The notes: a model not told the origin generated them from the letters alone. DNA of 64,000 nt from Acytostelium subglobosum LB1 (GCF_000787575.1 NW_012236504.1:186001-250000); one strand, 5' to 3'. Positions 45,342 to 58,100 are shown, counted from the stretch's first letter. A program made the numbers and translations.

Positions 45342-46129
45342 AATCAATAATGACAGAGTCGACTACTTCAAAGAACGTACGAACAATATAGGTACAAAGA
45401 CATGGCATGGATGGATACTAAGTCCGCGATTTAAAGTGTGGATGGAGGAATACACGTATTAGCAATGACAGAATGTGTGTGAATGTGTGGATGGATGGAT
45501 GGATACAATGACGATGATCGATGACGACACATACAGATACAATACAGATACAGATAGAATAGAGTTATATACACACACATATCCTGATATGATATGTGTT
45601 GGTATTGGTGAGTGTGTGTGAGTGTGAGTGTTGACGACCGGTCGGCAGTCAGTCAGACTGACATCACACACTCACACTCACACTCACACATAAACACAAT
45701 GAAAGACGAGTGTGTGAACATCATCACGATATGGAAGTATGATAGAGTTAGATATTCGTAATCCTTGAATGACACACATTGACTAATCGACATCTTAATT
45801 ATGGCTATGGTGGACAGTCAGTCATATACCATCGGAAACACAAATTGCCAACCCTACCCCATTCTAATCATCCATCCAACATCTAGTCCAGTCCAGTCCA
45901 GTCCAGTCCAGTCCAATCCAGTCCAATCCACTATTCATTACATTAGACACATTCCAACTTCTACCATTATTATTATACTATTACTACTTTACTATTATTA
46001 TTATTATTATTATAATTATTCCCCTTTAGTTAAGGTGTATTAGTATTTGAACAAAAGAACAACAAACTTACTTTAAAGAAAGGAAGAAGACTTGAAGCTA
46101 ACACTTCAATCAATCAAACAATCCAAAAA
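45342..46129. other. intergenic region with simple repeats
   Basis: About 790 bases without a supported gene. It holds CA/CT-rich repeats near 45660-45690, a (CAGTC)n-like tandem near 45885-45930 and TTATTA runs near 45960-46015. The aquaporin promoter is probably at its right end. Confidence 0.5.
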
Positions 46130-47034
46130 ATGGCAATATTCCCATTAATTACACAATACAACAACTTGGATAAGAACAAGATGATTATCCAGTTGGCAGA
46201 GACCAAGCAACGTCAGTTCCTTCGTCAATGCATGGCCGAGTTCTTTGGTGTGGCCTTCTTCGTGTTCATGGTGTCTGGTTCAGTCATCACGGCCAACTTC
46301 TTCACGGCCGACCCCGTCGCACGTATCGTCCTCATTGCCTTTATCCAAGCCTTTGCCCTTGCCACCATCATTTGGTTCTCCAGTGGTGTGTCTGGATGTC
46401 AGCTGAACCCAGCCGTCACATGTTCCCTCATCACTACCTCACGTATGGGTCTCCTCAACGGTCTCCTCTTCATTATCATGCAATCTGCTGGTGCTCTCGC
46501 CGGTGCCTCCCTCATGGCTGCCGCTGTTCCATACAGATGTAAGTGTCCATCTTCATTCATTCATTCAATCAATCAAACATGATTGACTAACTTCCACCCT
46601 CACATAATCAAACTTTAGACGAAGGAAACTTGGGCGCAACAACAATCAACCCAGTGATCAGCATTGCCCGTGCTTTCTTCCTCGAGTTCATGGCCACTGC
46701 CTTGCTCTGCTTCGTCGTGCTGAGTTTGTCCGTGTACAACGAGTGGGACTCTAGACTGAGCCGTTTCGCTCCATTGGCCATCGGTTGTGCCGTCTACGTC
46801 GGTGTTGCCATGCTTAACCCATGGACTGGAGGCTCATTGAACCCAGCCCGTTCATTCGGACCCGCGGTGCTCTCGGGAACATGGCACTACCATTGGTTGT
46901 ACTGGGCTGCACCAATTGCCGGTGGTGTCGCTGCCGGTCTGGTCTGGAGATACATCCTCTCCGAGAAGGTCGCCCTCATCGAGCGTCCATACAACGAGTT
47001 TGCTCCAAACCCATACGGAGTTCCAGCTCAATAA
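46130..47034 (+). CDS. aquaporin (MIP family)
   Basis: Two exons, 46130-46538 and 46619-47034, give 274 residues. Six hydrophobic segments are visible, with the two hallmark pore loops: GCQLNPAVTCS (NPA at 93-95) and GGSLNPARSFGPAV (NPA at 211-213). The second loop keeps the conserved Arg of the selectivity filter right after NPA. In the first loop the usual His before LNPA is Gln. The family forms tetrameric water or small-solute channels in the plasma or vacuole membrane. In dictyostelids aquaporins take part in osmotic control and spore development; that is known of the family only. There is no glycerol-type Asp after the second NPA, so water is the likely substrate. Confidence 0.94.
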
Positions 47035-47263
47035 ACACCATCCCTGCATGGTATAGGGCCTCATCCTATTCACGAGGTCCTATCTTATTATTTATTTCCC
47101 CCACATATATATGCATCGGTCAACCAGATCATGAGATCTAAAACATGTGATGGGGAGTGGGGAAGGGGGGTGATGATCACTCCCTTTCAAATTGATTGAA
47201 CGAACATCATTGTAATAATAAACAGATAAAGATACATATATAGGTACAGATACAGATACAAGT

Positions 47264-48554
47264 ATGAATAGTGGAAATATAATGAAGGTCTTGGCCGGCG
47301 CTGGCGCTGGCGCATTCATATACTGGATCATTCATGCGACTAATCAGGAGGAGGAACAATACCGCGAGTTATCGCAACAGCCTGGCTCACTTCAACAGAA
47401 CAAACAACGATCAAAGTTGAGAGACTCGACTACAGACTTATCGGTCGCCGGCAATCTCCTGGTCGACTTGCTACAGAATACACATATCGAGTATATCTTG
47501 GGACATGATACACATCATGTCATTACGATTGACAGCACTGCCACATTGGACTATGCACTCATGCGAATGAATGAGTCGAATGTTGTATCACTACCAATCG
47601 TCGACCTTCAAAACAAGCGCTACATTGGCATGTTGAACATCGTCGATGTATGTTCATACCTTGGCGCGCACGTCCCATCCGAGGTTGCGCCCAACACCTC
47701 TGTCGCCGAAGTCCTAAGTATGTTGAACGTCAAAAACGTCAATCGCGTCAATCACTCAATCACTAATCATGCAATCAATGATCAATCAGAGTATAACCGT
47801 GAGCCATTCTTGCCACTGTATGTCAACTCGCCAATCCAATTGTTGATTCACATCATGACACAGAGAGTACCACAGGTGGCCATCATGTCCAATGAGACCA
47901 TCGTGGTGGACATTGTGTCTAGATTAAATGTGATCAAGTTCATCTATGAGAATATGGAGGCCCTGGGGAACAGGTCCAACAACTCAATCACCTCACTCAA
48001 CTTGCTATCCAAGTCTGTGTGCACGATTGACTCGTCCTCTCTTGTAATTGACGCCATCAACAAACTTAACAACGAGGGTGTATCCGAGTTGGCCATCGTC
48101 AACCAAGATGGCGCACTAATTGGATGCTTCAGTGCAGCTGACCTTAGAGTGAGTATCCATCCCTGTCATGCAAAAGCGCAGGTTGCAAGCTAACACTATC
48201 ATCAACTTTAGAAACTGTCAATATACACTTTCAACCGATGCTATGAGCCAGTGTCCAAGTTTATCAAGTTACAAGATGTATGTCAATGACCGTCCGATCG
48301 TCCACAACCTTGGCATAACACATACTCACTCACTGACTCAACCAATCAATCAATCAATATAGGTTTCAGACGAGACACAACTCAACTTGATCAGTCCATC
48401 ATCTACACTGCGATCAACAATCAGGAAGTTTGTGGAGAATGATGCTCCAATACTCTGGATCGTCGACTCCCAAATGAAGCCAGTTTCATCCGTCACTCAA
48501 TTAAGTCTTATGAAGTTCTTCCTCAATCTCTCAACCTCTGTCTTTGCAGAGTAA
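47264..48554 (+). CDS. CBS-domain protein, AMPK-gamma-like
   Basis: Three exons: 47264-48148, 48212-48277 and 48363-48554, give about 380 residues. Near the N-terminus is a short hydrophobic stretch (VLAGAGAGAFIYWII) that may anchor the protein in a membrane. The rest consists of four CBS-type repeats, with cores SNVVSLPIVDLQNKRYIGML, VPQVAIMSNETIVVDIVSRL, VSELAIVNQDGALIGCFSAA and APILWIVDSQMKPVSSVTQL. CBS pairs bind adenosine nucleotides. Four CBS repeats are the layout of AMPK gamma/Snf4, but the sequence is divergent and the membrane stretch is not typical. It could be an AMPK gamma relative or an independent CBS sensor. Confidence 0.8.
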
Positions 48555-48657
48555 TGGACTGGAACCATTCCACTCATTCACTCAAAGTCAAACAATCAAT
48601 CAAACAAAGTCAATCAAATAAATCAACCGATATATGTACATACATTTTAATTAATAA

Positions 48658-50247
48658 TTAATAATAATAACCTCCAGAGTAGTAGGACTTCTTGGGTATT
48701 GGCTCCTCAACAAAGAAGTGGAATCCAAATGTACGGACACCGCCCCACTTGAAGGTTAGCAACAGCCAGTCGTTTCCAATCCTGGTAAAGTCGGCAAAGT
48801 GCTCACGTTTGTGCTGGAAGCGGTAGGTACCCACATTGGGAATCTTGGCATTCAAGCGACGATACAACCACAGGGCAAGGCTGAACTCTCTGGTCTTGAT
48901 CTGGATGGCCAGCGAATCCAAGTGTACAGTCTTCAACGTACCGATGGGCGTGTGGGCCAATGTGATGGTCAAGTTCTTCAGACCCCTGGGCAGGCACTTC
49001 TTTGGTATGAAGTAAGGCACACTTAGATGTTTGATTTGATCGGGAAGCTCCATATTGTGGTCAATCCGGGAAGACTCGATTATTAATGAGGTAAGGGAGG
49101 CTGGCAATGCTCCATCCTGAAAGATGACAGGATAAAACGAATGCCCAAAGGTCAAGTGAGTGATGGAGTTGGGGAGTGATCCAGGTAGGATTGGTTCGTT
49201 GAACTTGTCACCAAATAAAACAGAGGTGAGTGATTGAGGGAGCGATCCTATGGTCACCTTCTTGTTAAACTCTTGAGTGAACTTCAAGGATGTCAACGAT
49301 GTTGGAAGTATCAAGGCATGGTCGTACATGACTGGACCCAGTGCAAGTGATGTAAGAGACTGAGGAACCTCCATTGGATGCTTGAACTTATTTCCAAGAT
49401 CCAGATTGGTCATTGATGCAGGAAGTGCGGGTAGTGGATGATTATATGATACAAATGATAGGGATGTCAGATGCTGTGGGAGGATAGAGACACCTTCTTG
49501 ATTGATGAGAGGCTTGTTGAACAAAGCACCAAAGGATAGAGAGGTGAGCGATGCAGGCAGCACTCCAACGGCAATCTCTTGGTTAAACATCGAGCCCAGA
49601 CTCAACAAAGTGAGCGATGGTGGGAGTAGTCCTGGCGCGATCTCTTGATTGAACAGTGAGCCAAAGGTCAATGATTGAAGTGACTCTGGGAGGAGTCCTG
49701 GCTTCAGCTCTGAAATGCTAAAGGACAGCTCGAGCAAGCCTTCTGGGAACGTGCCAACCTTGATTGGCATGTTGTTTTGCGTTCCCGTCATCTTCAATGA
49801 TGTCAAGGTAGGTGGGAGCATTCGATGACGGATTGTCATTGTGCCGGCCACATCAAGGATCTGAAGCTTTGGTGGCAGGACATCGGTATCGTCACCGAGA
49901 TGGAAATCACCATTGAACCGAATTGATGTGACACTGCTCCTGAATGAATTTTCTCTGATACACTTCTGAGAGTATTCAGAGACGACTACATATGTGACAG
50001 TCTTTGGTATTGATGATTTCTTAAACTTGGATGATCCAAAATATAATGTCCTGGGCAATGTATCTGATTTCAAGAATGATAGTGATCTCCATGTTATACC
50101 ATTCACCTGTTCATGTCTTAAGATTGCAATAAACAATCTTTTACTTGTGAGTGCAAGGCAAAGTGTACCAACATGTCCACAATGATTACATATCTCTGCA
50201 ATCATCAAGTTTGGTAATTTACTAATAACATCTGAGCGATGAGACAT
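48658..50247 (-). CDS. FNIP-repeat protein 5
   Basis: A single exon of 529 residues on the minus strand. The start is F-box-like (ISKLPNLMIAEICNHCG, then LCLALTSKRLF), with FNIP repeats (LPESLQSLTFGSLFNQEI, LPPSLTLLSLGSMFNQEI, LPASLTSLSFGALFNK) and the same non-repeated C-terminal region as 19014 and 20781 (NVGTYRFQHKREHFADFTRI, then the DWLLLTF block). It is 22 kb from the tandem group and inverted, so it is a dispersed duplicate of the first type, without the coiled coil. It may be an SCF ubiquitin-ligase substrate receptor, by family inference. Confidence 0.9.
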   Translation of the reverse strand: MSHRSDVISKLPNLMIAEICNHCGHVGTLCLALTSKRLFIAILRHEQVNGITWRSLSFLKSDTLPRTLYFGSSKFKKSSIPKTVTYVVVSEYSQKCIRENSFRSSVTSIRFNGDFHLGDDTDVLPPKLQILDVAGTMTIRHRMLPPTLTSLKMTGTQNNMPIKVGTFPEGLLELSFSISELKPGLLPESLQSLTFGSLFNQEIAPGLLPPSLTLLSLGSMFNQEIAVGVLPASLTSLSFGALFNKPLINQEGVSILPQHLTSLSFVSYNHPLPALPASMTNLDLGNKFKHPMEVPQSLTSLALGPVMYDHALILPTSLTSLKFTQEFNKKVTIGSLPQSLTSVLFGDKFNEPILPGSLPNSITHLTFGHSFYPVIFQDGALPASLTSLIIESSRIDHNMELPDQIKHLSVPYFIPKKCLPRGLKNLTITLAHTPIGTLKTVHLDSLAIQIKTREFSLALWLYRRLNAKIPNVGTYRFQHKREHFADFTRIGNDWLLLTFKWGGVRTFGFHFFVEEPIPKKSYYSGGYYY

Positions 50248-50534
50248 TCTATTATTAATATGATTGATTGATATTGTGATTGATTGAATGAATGATAGAT
50301 TGATTGAATACTATGTTGTTTTGATGATTGTTGTAGATTGATAATTCATTGCTGTAGTAATAATATGTATTTGTTATTACAACTACAAACACTGTGAATG
50401 AAGATGAAAGGACAACAATGTCCTTTTTTGGGACTTACTCCGCACCCACACTCACACACTCACACACACTCATTCTTGAAGTTAAATGATGGACATCCCC
50501 AAAAGGGGTAGAGTTAATTAATTATACATGTATG

Positions 50535-52202
50535 TTATGAATGGATTGGTTGGTCATCGGGCTGGATATCCATGGCATACGGCTTGGTTGATATTCTCAT
50601 GATGAACTCTTTGGCCGCAGCTGCTTTGACTGGATCTTGGTTGTCTGAAAGTCGATACGATGCTCCAAGGAAGAATCCTTCATTCAACATCTTGTACAGT
50701 GGTTCATTGTTTGATTTGTAATACTCGAGGTCTGGTGCAATGTTCATCTCCTTGGCCAAATCCTCAGAGTATGGTACGTACATCCTTGGGAATTGTGTGG
50801 GTGGCTTCCTATTCCTGATCTCTGACTCTGATTGAATGCCCTCTGCCATGGCTGCATGTGCCGGTGCCTGGTACTTGTTGGCAAACACTCCAGTGGCCCA
50901 TCTAGCTTGCAATTCAACTACAGGTAGATAGGGTCCACGATACATTCCAACAAAGGCAATACCTGGCATTGATTGACAGAACACTGCTTTGTGAAGTAGC
51001 ATTGGTTGGAAAGTGATTGATGGATCATAATGTATGGCATCAAGTATCTCTTGATCAAGATACTTTAGATTCACTGTGAATCCGGAACACAGTATAACTT
51101 GATCAATCTTGATTGACTCCTTCTCCTCAGCATCCTTGCCCACCTTGATATAATAGAGTTGGTCGTTGACTATCCTTGAAGGCTGTCCATGATAGAACTT
51201 GATCTTATTGTCTTTAACTTGCTGGACATAGTCGTCGGAGATGGCCACATATGGGTTCTCGGGGTTGTCCACACTGATGCTGTCAACGGTCGACTGTCGC
51301 GTCTTGTTCATCGAGTCGAACCATCTGGCGCGAACCTCTGGGTCGAGCTTTCTCAAGGCCTTGACGCGAGAGAACATAGTCGTGTCGACGGGCACATGCT
51401 TGCCATCCTCATTGGCGTATCGTGGCAGGATATACTCCTTCCTACGCGCGACAACCACCACCTCAACACCGTGTTTGGCCAAGTCTGAAGCGATCTCTGT
51501 GCCACTGTAGCCTGCACCAATGACCGCCACCACCTTGCCCTTGTAGTCTGCAGGGTTGCGATAAGCCGACGAGTGTATAGTTGGTATCTCTGGTGTGCCG
51601 ACAGGCTGCTCTTGAGGTATCTTTTGGTTGACTGGCTCGGAGAAGAAGCCAGATGATATGATAATATTGTCAAACACCTTGCTGCCGTCGCCCTCTGGGG
51701 ATGTCCATGTCACTCGCCACTTGCCATCTTCCTCGCGTGACACACGTGTAATGATATGATTGAAGTGTAACAATGCGTTGTGCTCTAGTTTGAATGCTTC
51801 GACGTATTGTTTGAGGTACTCGTAGACTTGTGTATGGCTGGGGAAGTTGTCGGCGACGCTGAAGGGGAAGTCAGAGAACATACAAGTATACTGAGACAAG
51901 TTGGTTCTTAGAGATTGCCACATTGTACCAGTCTGTGGTCTCCACAGTCCACCTATACTACTCTGTTTCTCAAAGAGTTCAGGTCTTAATCCATTCTCTA
52001 TCGCTGACTTTGCTGCACACAGTCCACTAAAGCCTCCACCAATGATTGCAAGAGATGGTGTCATTGTCATTGACATTGATGTTCTTGTTAAAGATACAAA
52101 TAATACTATTACAATGATGCACAAGGCATTCAAATGAACGAATGAATGAAAGAATGTGTGTGAGTTACATTTACAACATGATTCAGAGTCTATCTCTCTC
52201 AT
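50535..52202 (-). CDS. flavin-containing monooxygenase-like protein
   Basis: A single exon of up to 555 residues. The FAD motif is AIIGGGFSGLCAAKSAIENG, the NADPH motif is VAVIGAGYSGTEIASDLAKH, and the FMO-type linker IHSSAYRNPADYKGK precedes the second motif. FMO-type enzymes add oxygen to nitrogen or sulfur atoms of small molecules with NADPH and FAD. Two starts are possible: the ATG at 52202, which adds an N-terminal hydrophobic stretch (LCIIVIVLFVSL) that could anchor the protein, or the ATG at 52076, just before the FAD motif. I cannot decide between them. Substrates are unknown. Confidence 0.88.
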   Translation of the reverse strand: MREIDSESCCKCNSHTFFHSFVHLNALCIIVIVLFVSLTRTSMSMTMTPSLAIIGGGFSGLCAAKSAIENGLRPELFEKQSSIGGLWRPQTGTMWQSLRTNLSQYTCMFSDFPFSVADNFPSHTQVYEYLKQYVEAFKLEHNALLHFNHIITRVSREEDGKWRVTWTSPEGDGSKVFDNIIISSGFFSEPVNQKIPQEQPVGTPEIPTIHSSAYRNPADYKGKVVAVIGAGYSGTEIASDLAKHGVEVVVVARRKEYILPRYANEDGKHVPVDTTMFSRVKALRKLDPEVRARWFDSMNKTRQSTVDSISVDNPENPYVAISDDYVQQVKDNKIKFYHGQPSRIVNDQLYYIKVGKDAEEKESIKIDQVILCSGFTVNLKYLDQEILDAIHYDPSITFQPMLLHKAVFCQSMPGIAFVGMYRGPYLPVVELQARWATGVFANKYQAPAHAAMAEGIQSESEIRNRKPPTQFPRMYVPYSEDLAKEMNIAPDLEYYKSNNEPLYKMLNEGFFLGASYRLSDNQDPVKAAAAKEFIMRISTKPYAMDIQPDDQPIHS

Positions 52203-53367
52203 TGTTCATTCAAGGCTATCCAAACTTTGGGATTTGAGTTGATGGCAACATCTCAAGATGTGCCTGTTGTCCCCAACAAGATGACACATTGAATTTACCC
52301 ATTCGATCATTATTGGGGACTTTGGTTGTTGATTGATTGATTGATCAAGTGTTGTAATTGATTGATTTGCAAGTCGGATAGAGACATCATGTCGGTGAAG
52401 CCAAGAAGACAAAGAAGGAGAAGGAGAAGAAGAAGCCAATAAAGTTACATGTTAGACTGTGTTCATGGTTTCGAAAGTCTTGCAAAGACAAGTCCAGAGA
52501 TCGTGGACTACTACGCGAGACAAGGAAAGAGACAACAATGATATAAGGTATGGACAAGTATGTGTATGATACCCAACATTTGGATGACGAATACAACATC
52601 GACCTGAGTTGACTCAAAGTCGTGGCATGACAGCTCACCAATCTTGTCACGTGAGTTAGTCCATTCTCCTATCCTTCTCGAGACTTGAGACTAACCAGGT
52701 CCAAAGTTCCCTCAACACCAACTTGTGGGCACGCCACGCCCAAAAAGTCAGGTCACTTCTTGACATTATTAATAATACAATTCTAATAAAAAAATACAGT
52801 TTAGGCATGACCTTTGGTGCAAAGATCGTCCAAATATCTTTTGATTGAAGAGATCAACCGGTGTGTGATGGGGTGACGAGGACCTGTTGCGTCCACTTTG
52901 TTTGAATTTCTATTTATAATCATATTTTTTTTTTCTTTTGTTCATTTGATGATCTGTGATTGTAATGGGGTGTGTGTGAGTGTGTGTGAGAGTTATGTTG
53001 AGTTGGTGTCGGCAAGTCAAGTATGTGTGTGTGTATGAATGTTTGATTGATTGAAATGTATGATGTAGTTGTAGGGTGGTCATAGTAAGGTGTGTTGATG
53101 AGGGAGCATGATATTGCTGAGCTCAGCAACTTTGGATGATTGATGAAAGACTGATTTACCCCCATATCAATCTGTCAGCTAGCCCTCACTCAACAACAAC
53201 AACACTCTCTGGCGCCTTTGTCACACCTGACTGACCAAGCAAGGTATCTCCCTCCTCACACACTCTGCATTGAGTTCATTTTGGAATATCACCAAATAAT
53301 ATTAGCCAAGTTATAAATATAACATATATTATTATCTCTCTTCACTTCACATAAACAATCATATACA
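52203..53367. other. large intergenic region
   Basis: About 1.16 kb between divergent genes. A Lys/Glu-rich frame near 52400-52545 has no start and no support. GT repeats lie near 52970-53040. I see no gene; it probably holds both promoters. Confidence 0.5.
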
Positions 53368-53833
53368 ATGTCTGGAAACTGGGAACACGGATTCTGCTCA
53401 TGCTGTGAGGACACTCACGTAAGTACCAATCAATCATATGATATCAATTATTCAATCATAGTTATTAACCATCAATCAATCAATCAAACAAACAATCAAT
53501 CATAATTCCATGAACTTGATTATATATTATTTATTATTTAATAATTTATAGGTCTGCTGTGTGTCATGGTTGTGGCCACAATTGCAGTTGATGCAACAGA
53601 GAGCTACCGTTCAGGGTCGTCAATGTGACGCCACTGATTGTTTGCTGACTTGCTGCTTCTTCCCATGCGTTGCTTGCCACGTCAGACATCAGATCACCGA
53701 GAAGCACGGAATCGATGAGAACATCTGCATCAACATCTTGGCCAACCTCTACTGCACCCTCTGTGCCATCACCCAACAGACCCGTCAGCTCCAGACCAAG
53801 GGTGAGAAGCCATCCGGTATCTTCATGGCTTAA
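53368..53833 (+). CDS. PLAC8 family Cys-rich protein
   Basis: Two exons, 53368-53418 and 53552-53833, in phase 0, give 110 residues. The layout is that of PLAC8/Cys-rich domain proteins: a short N-terminus (WEHGFCSCCEDTHVCC), a middle with DCLLTCCFFPCVACHVRHQI holding the Cys cluster, then a helix (NICINILANLYCTLCAITQQ). Family members are small and membrane-associated, with roles in cell size (plant FW2.2), metal handling and differentiation. No specific role can be inferred here. The last residues are GIFMA. Confidence 0.92.
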
Positions 53834-54238
53834 ACTATTTAGTTCAGGTCAATCTAAACGTAACAACAACAACACACCTCTTGCCTCAAGACACCTGACC
53901 AGTTGCTTGATTGATTGATTGCTTGCCTGTGCTTGCCTTGCTCAATAAAGTATCCTGTGTAGCGCCACATAAAGGCATCTCAACACTGTTTATATTCAAC
54001 TTCCATTAGACATGCATCTTCATCCTTCCTCTGCCCTCATCTCGCTTCACATGACCTATACAAGGCAAGGAAAGAAACTGGAAGGTCTTCGCGAGCAATT
54101 TTGAAGTTGCGCAAAACCTTGAGAGGACCAGAAAGGGAAGTCATCTGATCATGATGAGCGAGTGTGTTTGGTGTTGTTGCTCGGTTGGATTCATTGGCTG
54201 ATTGTGATAATGATCGCGAACGAGTGAGCTTATAAGTG
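53834..54238. other. intergenic region
   Basis: About 400 bases between the PLAC8 gene and the cytochrome b5 domain gene, with no gene seen. Confidence 0.5.
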
Positions 54239-55103
54239 ATGGATGACATCGTCTTGCAAACATTGGATGGCGAGGAAGTAGAGTGTTGCAACAGAGTGCT
54301 CGACGTCATTGGTAGTCTACAGCCATTGGACATCGCCAACAACAATGCTGCTGCCGACCAAGTCGATGCCCAAGACGACGACAGTGAAGCAACATCACCA
54401 ACCTATCGCATCAACATAACCGTAGATTACATTGATAGTAGTATGTACACAACCATGTATGAATGAATGAATGAATGAGTGAACCTAACCTAATGACTTA
54501 GTACTGGACTATGTTGATTGGTACTTGGAACATCGTTTGGATGATGGAACATCTGTGGAGGAGAAGGAGGTGAGCTTCAGCTTTGGTGGCAACAATGACT
54601 TGGAACACTTGAGATCATTACTAGAGTGTACAAAGGACTTGGATATCAAGGAGTACCAATCACAACTACAATCATACATTGCTCAACTAGAGTCCAAGTA
54701 CAACAGACGCATATCACTCAATGAAGTATTACAACATCAATCCGAAGATGACCTCTGGTTAGTAATCAATCGATGTGTATACGATGTTACAAAGTAAGTT
54801 CTACCAACTCGCGAGCCTCCCTCTACCAGTCACATTGCTAACTAACACGGCTAAAGATGGATACCACTACACCCTGGAGGAGACTCAATAATGAATGGAA
54901 GAGGAGTGGATTGCTCATACTACTTTGAGATATATCATAGGACGGATATGGCATTCAAGAAGTTGCATCAATACTTCATTGGATACCTAAGTGATGCTGA
55001 CACATGTCCAGCCAGTGACCATGAAGAGAAGCCAACCGAAGAGTTCTGGCTGCGGCTAAAGAAGTTATGTCCAGAGCATCAACATATTGAGTCGAACGAA
55101 TGA
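54239..55103 (+). CDS. cytochrome b5-like heme-binding domain protein
   Basis: Three exons: 54239-54440, 54502-54793 and 54857-55103, give 246 residues. The C-terminal half is a cytochrome b5 fold: DLWLVINRCVYDVTKWIPLH, then the heme motif HPGG (His near residue 170), and a second heme ligand His near residue 192 in IYHRTDMAFKKLHQYFIGYL. The two His are 22 residues apart, slightly less than in classical cytochrome b5. The N-terminal 110 residues are acidic and of unknown fold, with YRINITVDYID and SFSFGGNNDLEHL. There is no membrane anchor, so it is likely soluble. It probably binds heme, but the partner is unknown. The last intron splits the heme motif region. Confidence 0.85.
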
Positions 55104-55197
55104 ACGAATGAACAACGCGAATGAATGTACAAGGTGTATTATAATGTTATTTATTGTATCTCTCCCTCCCTCGCTCGCTTGCTCACTCATTCATTGT

Positions 55198-58100
55198 TCA
55201 CGCCCGCTGATGGGTGGTCGATGATGATGAGGCGGCTGCGGGGTCAGTCTTGAGCAGGACGGATGAGTCTGCACTCTCGCCTGGCACTACAGTGATCTTG
55301 ATGCTGTTCTTGCTGGGCTTGGCAACGAATAGTTGCTCCTTGGGAAGGGTGTCGACGCGCTGGAAGACAGCCTGAGTGGCTCCCTTTTGTGAGCGATAGG
55401 CAATCTCGTCGCTAAAGTCGATGGTCAGTGTCTTGTTGACGTGCTTCTGGTACAGCTTGGAGAGCAGCGTGATGAATACTGTCTTGCGATTGGTCTCACA
55501 GATGTAGTCGGCCTTCTGAGATTGGTCGACGTGGATCACAAAGAAGTTGTCGCGCAGCTTAGAGCAGCTGAGACGCTCGATGGCGCCCAGGGGGATCGTG
55601 CGCTTCAACGTGAACCATGCGCCGTCCTTCTTGGGCTTGGCCAGAGGCACAATGTGGAACACGTTGGCGTTGGTCACAATGAGTGCACGCTTCTGTATCT
55701 TGTGATGACGGTTGATCTTGGACACCTGTACACTCAGTCGCACGGCCGCCTGTGGACCCTCCTCGCGTGTCAGCACTTGGCGCACGTAGGCGTCAGTTGA
55801 CAGCGACAAGAAGTCACCATAGAATGCGATCGATGATAGCACAAGACTGTTGCGATTGCGCTCCTTGCGTCCCTGGAAGATGTTCTGTGAGTGGTTCTTG
55901 AGTTGCACACACTCCTTGCGCAGTAGCCAGCTGCGGTATGCGCGCTGGATCTTGATGGCAGCCAGTGTCTGGAGGTACCAGCGACGAGTCTTGTACATCT
56001 TCCATGTGGCCTGCAGCATTGTGGCCAGCTGGTGGATGCGAGCAGTGCGCTTGTCCTCCAGGTCAAACAGTGGCTGTGGGTTGCGGATGAAGATCTTGTT
56101 GACACCAAACTGGTACTCGCTCTGTGGGATGCCCAGCTCAGCCAACAGGATCTCAGCGCCGTTCTTGGCGTCGCCCTCCCACTTTGGCCATGTCTTCTTA
56201 CCGATCATGTAGTAACGGCGCATGAACTTGGCGTATGTCTGACGGTAGCAGTAACCGGCACGACGCACCAGCAGGTTCTCATAGAGACCAAGGTAGCGGA
56301 TCTGTTCTGACGAGCGACCAGCGTCCCAGTCGAGTGCGCGTTTAACCTCGTTGGGCTTGATGCAACGGATGTAGTGAGGGTTGCAGCTGTATAGAGACTT
56401 GAGAAGTGCGGTCACCTGCGACTTGAACTGGAAGCCCGCTGTGATTGGACGCTTCTTGTCAGTGGGGATGATGCTCTTGGCCTGCTGGTTGGCAAAGCCT
56501 GTCTTCTTGAGGCGGTCCAGTGACTTGGCCGACTCGACGTTGGGGTCGATTTCCTCAATGACTGGCACATACTGGAAGACCTCGACGAGCAGGGATAGCG
56601 ATGACGATGTGGCCAAGCCAATCAGGTCGTTGAATAGAGTGTCGCGGTTCTTGTCGAGGAAGCCGTCGATGTTGTAGTACACCTTTCCGGCGTAGTGATT
56701 GATGATGAACTGGCGCTGGTTGGATGTCAGTGGCACCTTAGAGTAATGTGAGTGTGCGGCAAACAGCTTGCCGAGCTTCTCGAGCAGACTGGCGTCGTTA
56801 CCCTCTGGGAACAGACACTCCTCATCCAAGATTGCTAGAATACCAAATGGCTTCTTCTCGATCAAGTCTACACATGGCTTGTTGTTGACATAGTCCACTG
56901 GCACCCACTTGATGCCCTCTGACACGTACTCCTCCTGCTCAGTCTTCAATGTCAAGTCGATGAATATCTGTTGCAATGTCTCATTAACATAGTTGATACA
57001 GAACTGTTCGAAGCTGTTATTCTATTGGGTTTGTTTGTGTAGTGTAGGTAGGGTCAGTTTCAGTGTGTCTCCACCCTGTTTCCATGTGTTTCCGCGTAGC
57101 CACGTGAGGTGGTAATGGTACGGAAACACGACGGACATTCTAAAAATACATACCTGGAAGATCTCGAATCCATATACATCAAGGACACCAATAACCTTGC
57201 CTTTGGTCTTGACCTCGATCGAACGATTGATGGTCCTAACCAACCAATCGAACAACTTGCTGTAGATGGCCTTGGCCAGGGCATCACGAGCCGCGGAGGC
57301 TTGCTCCACGTTCTGAAGCACGCGAATAGTCTCTCCCTTGCGTGGTCCAGCCGTGACCACACGTACCACAAGTGAGGACTCGAGCAATGCAGCATCCACG
57401 CCCATCAGGTTGGCCAGAGTCTTAAGCTGGGCCTTGTCGGCAACCTCTGCCTTTTGTTGCTTGTTGCTGTTGAATGTGACGTTGCCCAGAAGTAGGACGG
57501 AAGACAACAGCTTGAATATCTGCTTCTGCTCGTCAGCAGTGATGCCAACAACCTCCATGGCGTGGCGGGTGGCCTTGAGTGCGGCTGCATCATCTATGCC
57601 GTCAGCTGTGTAGCAACGACTCTTGTTTAGGTACTCATACTTGTCCGGCTGCAGTAGGGACAGTTGCTCGCGCTCCTCTGGTGTGGCGCCAGTCAGCAGT
57701 TGGTAGAACACGTGGAAGTTGCGCTCGCCAACGGTCTGTAGCACGACACGTGACTTCTCGAGCAGGTAGTTGGTGATCTTGCCTCCCTCGGGGTCGCCCA
57801 CATAGTTGAACTGGATCTCCATATACTTGCCAAAACGCGATGAGTTGTTGTTCCTCAGCGTCTTGGCATTGCCAAAGGCTTCGAGCAGCGGGTTGGACTC
57901 GAGGATCAGGTTCTTGACGCGCTCGACGTCGCGGCTACTGCCTGTGATGCTGGCAATGTACTGCATGATGTATTTGGACGCCTCGGTCTTGCCGGCGCCC
58001 GACTCGCCCGAGATAATGATACACTGGTTCTCGTGCTCTGACTGGAGAGCGCGGTATGCCTTGTCCGCCACACTGTAGATGTGTGGAGGTATTTCAAACT

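Noticed and set aside
52387-52650. 87-residue minus-strand frame and a Lys-rich plus-strand frame
   Set aside because: No start in the Lys-rich frame, no homology and hydrophobic low-complexity sequence in the other.
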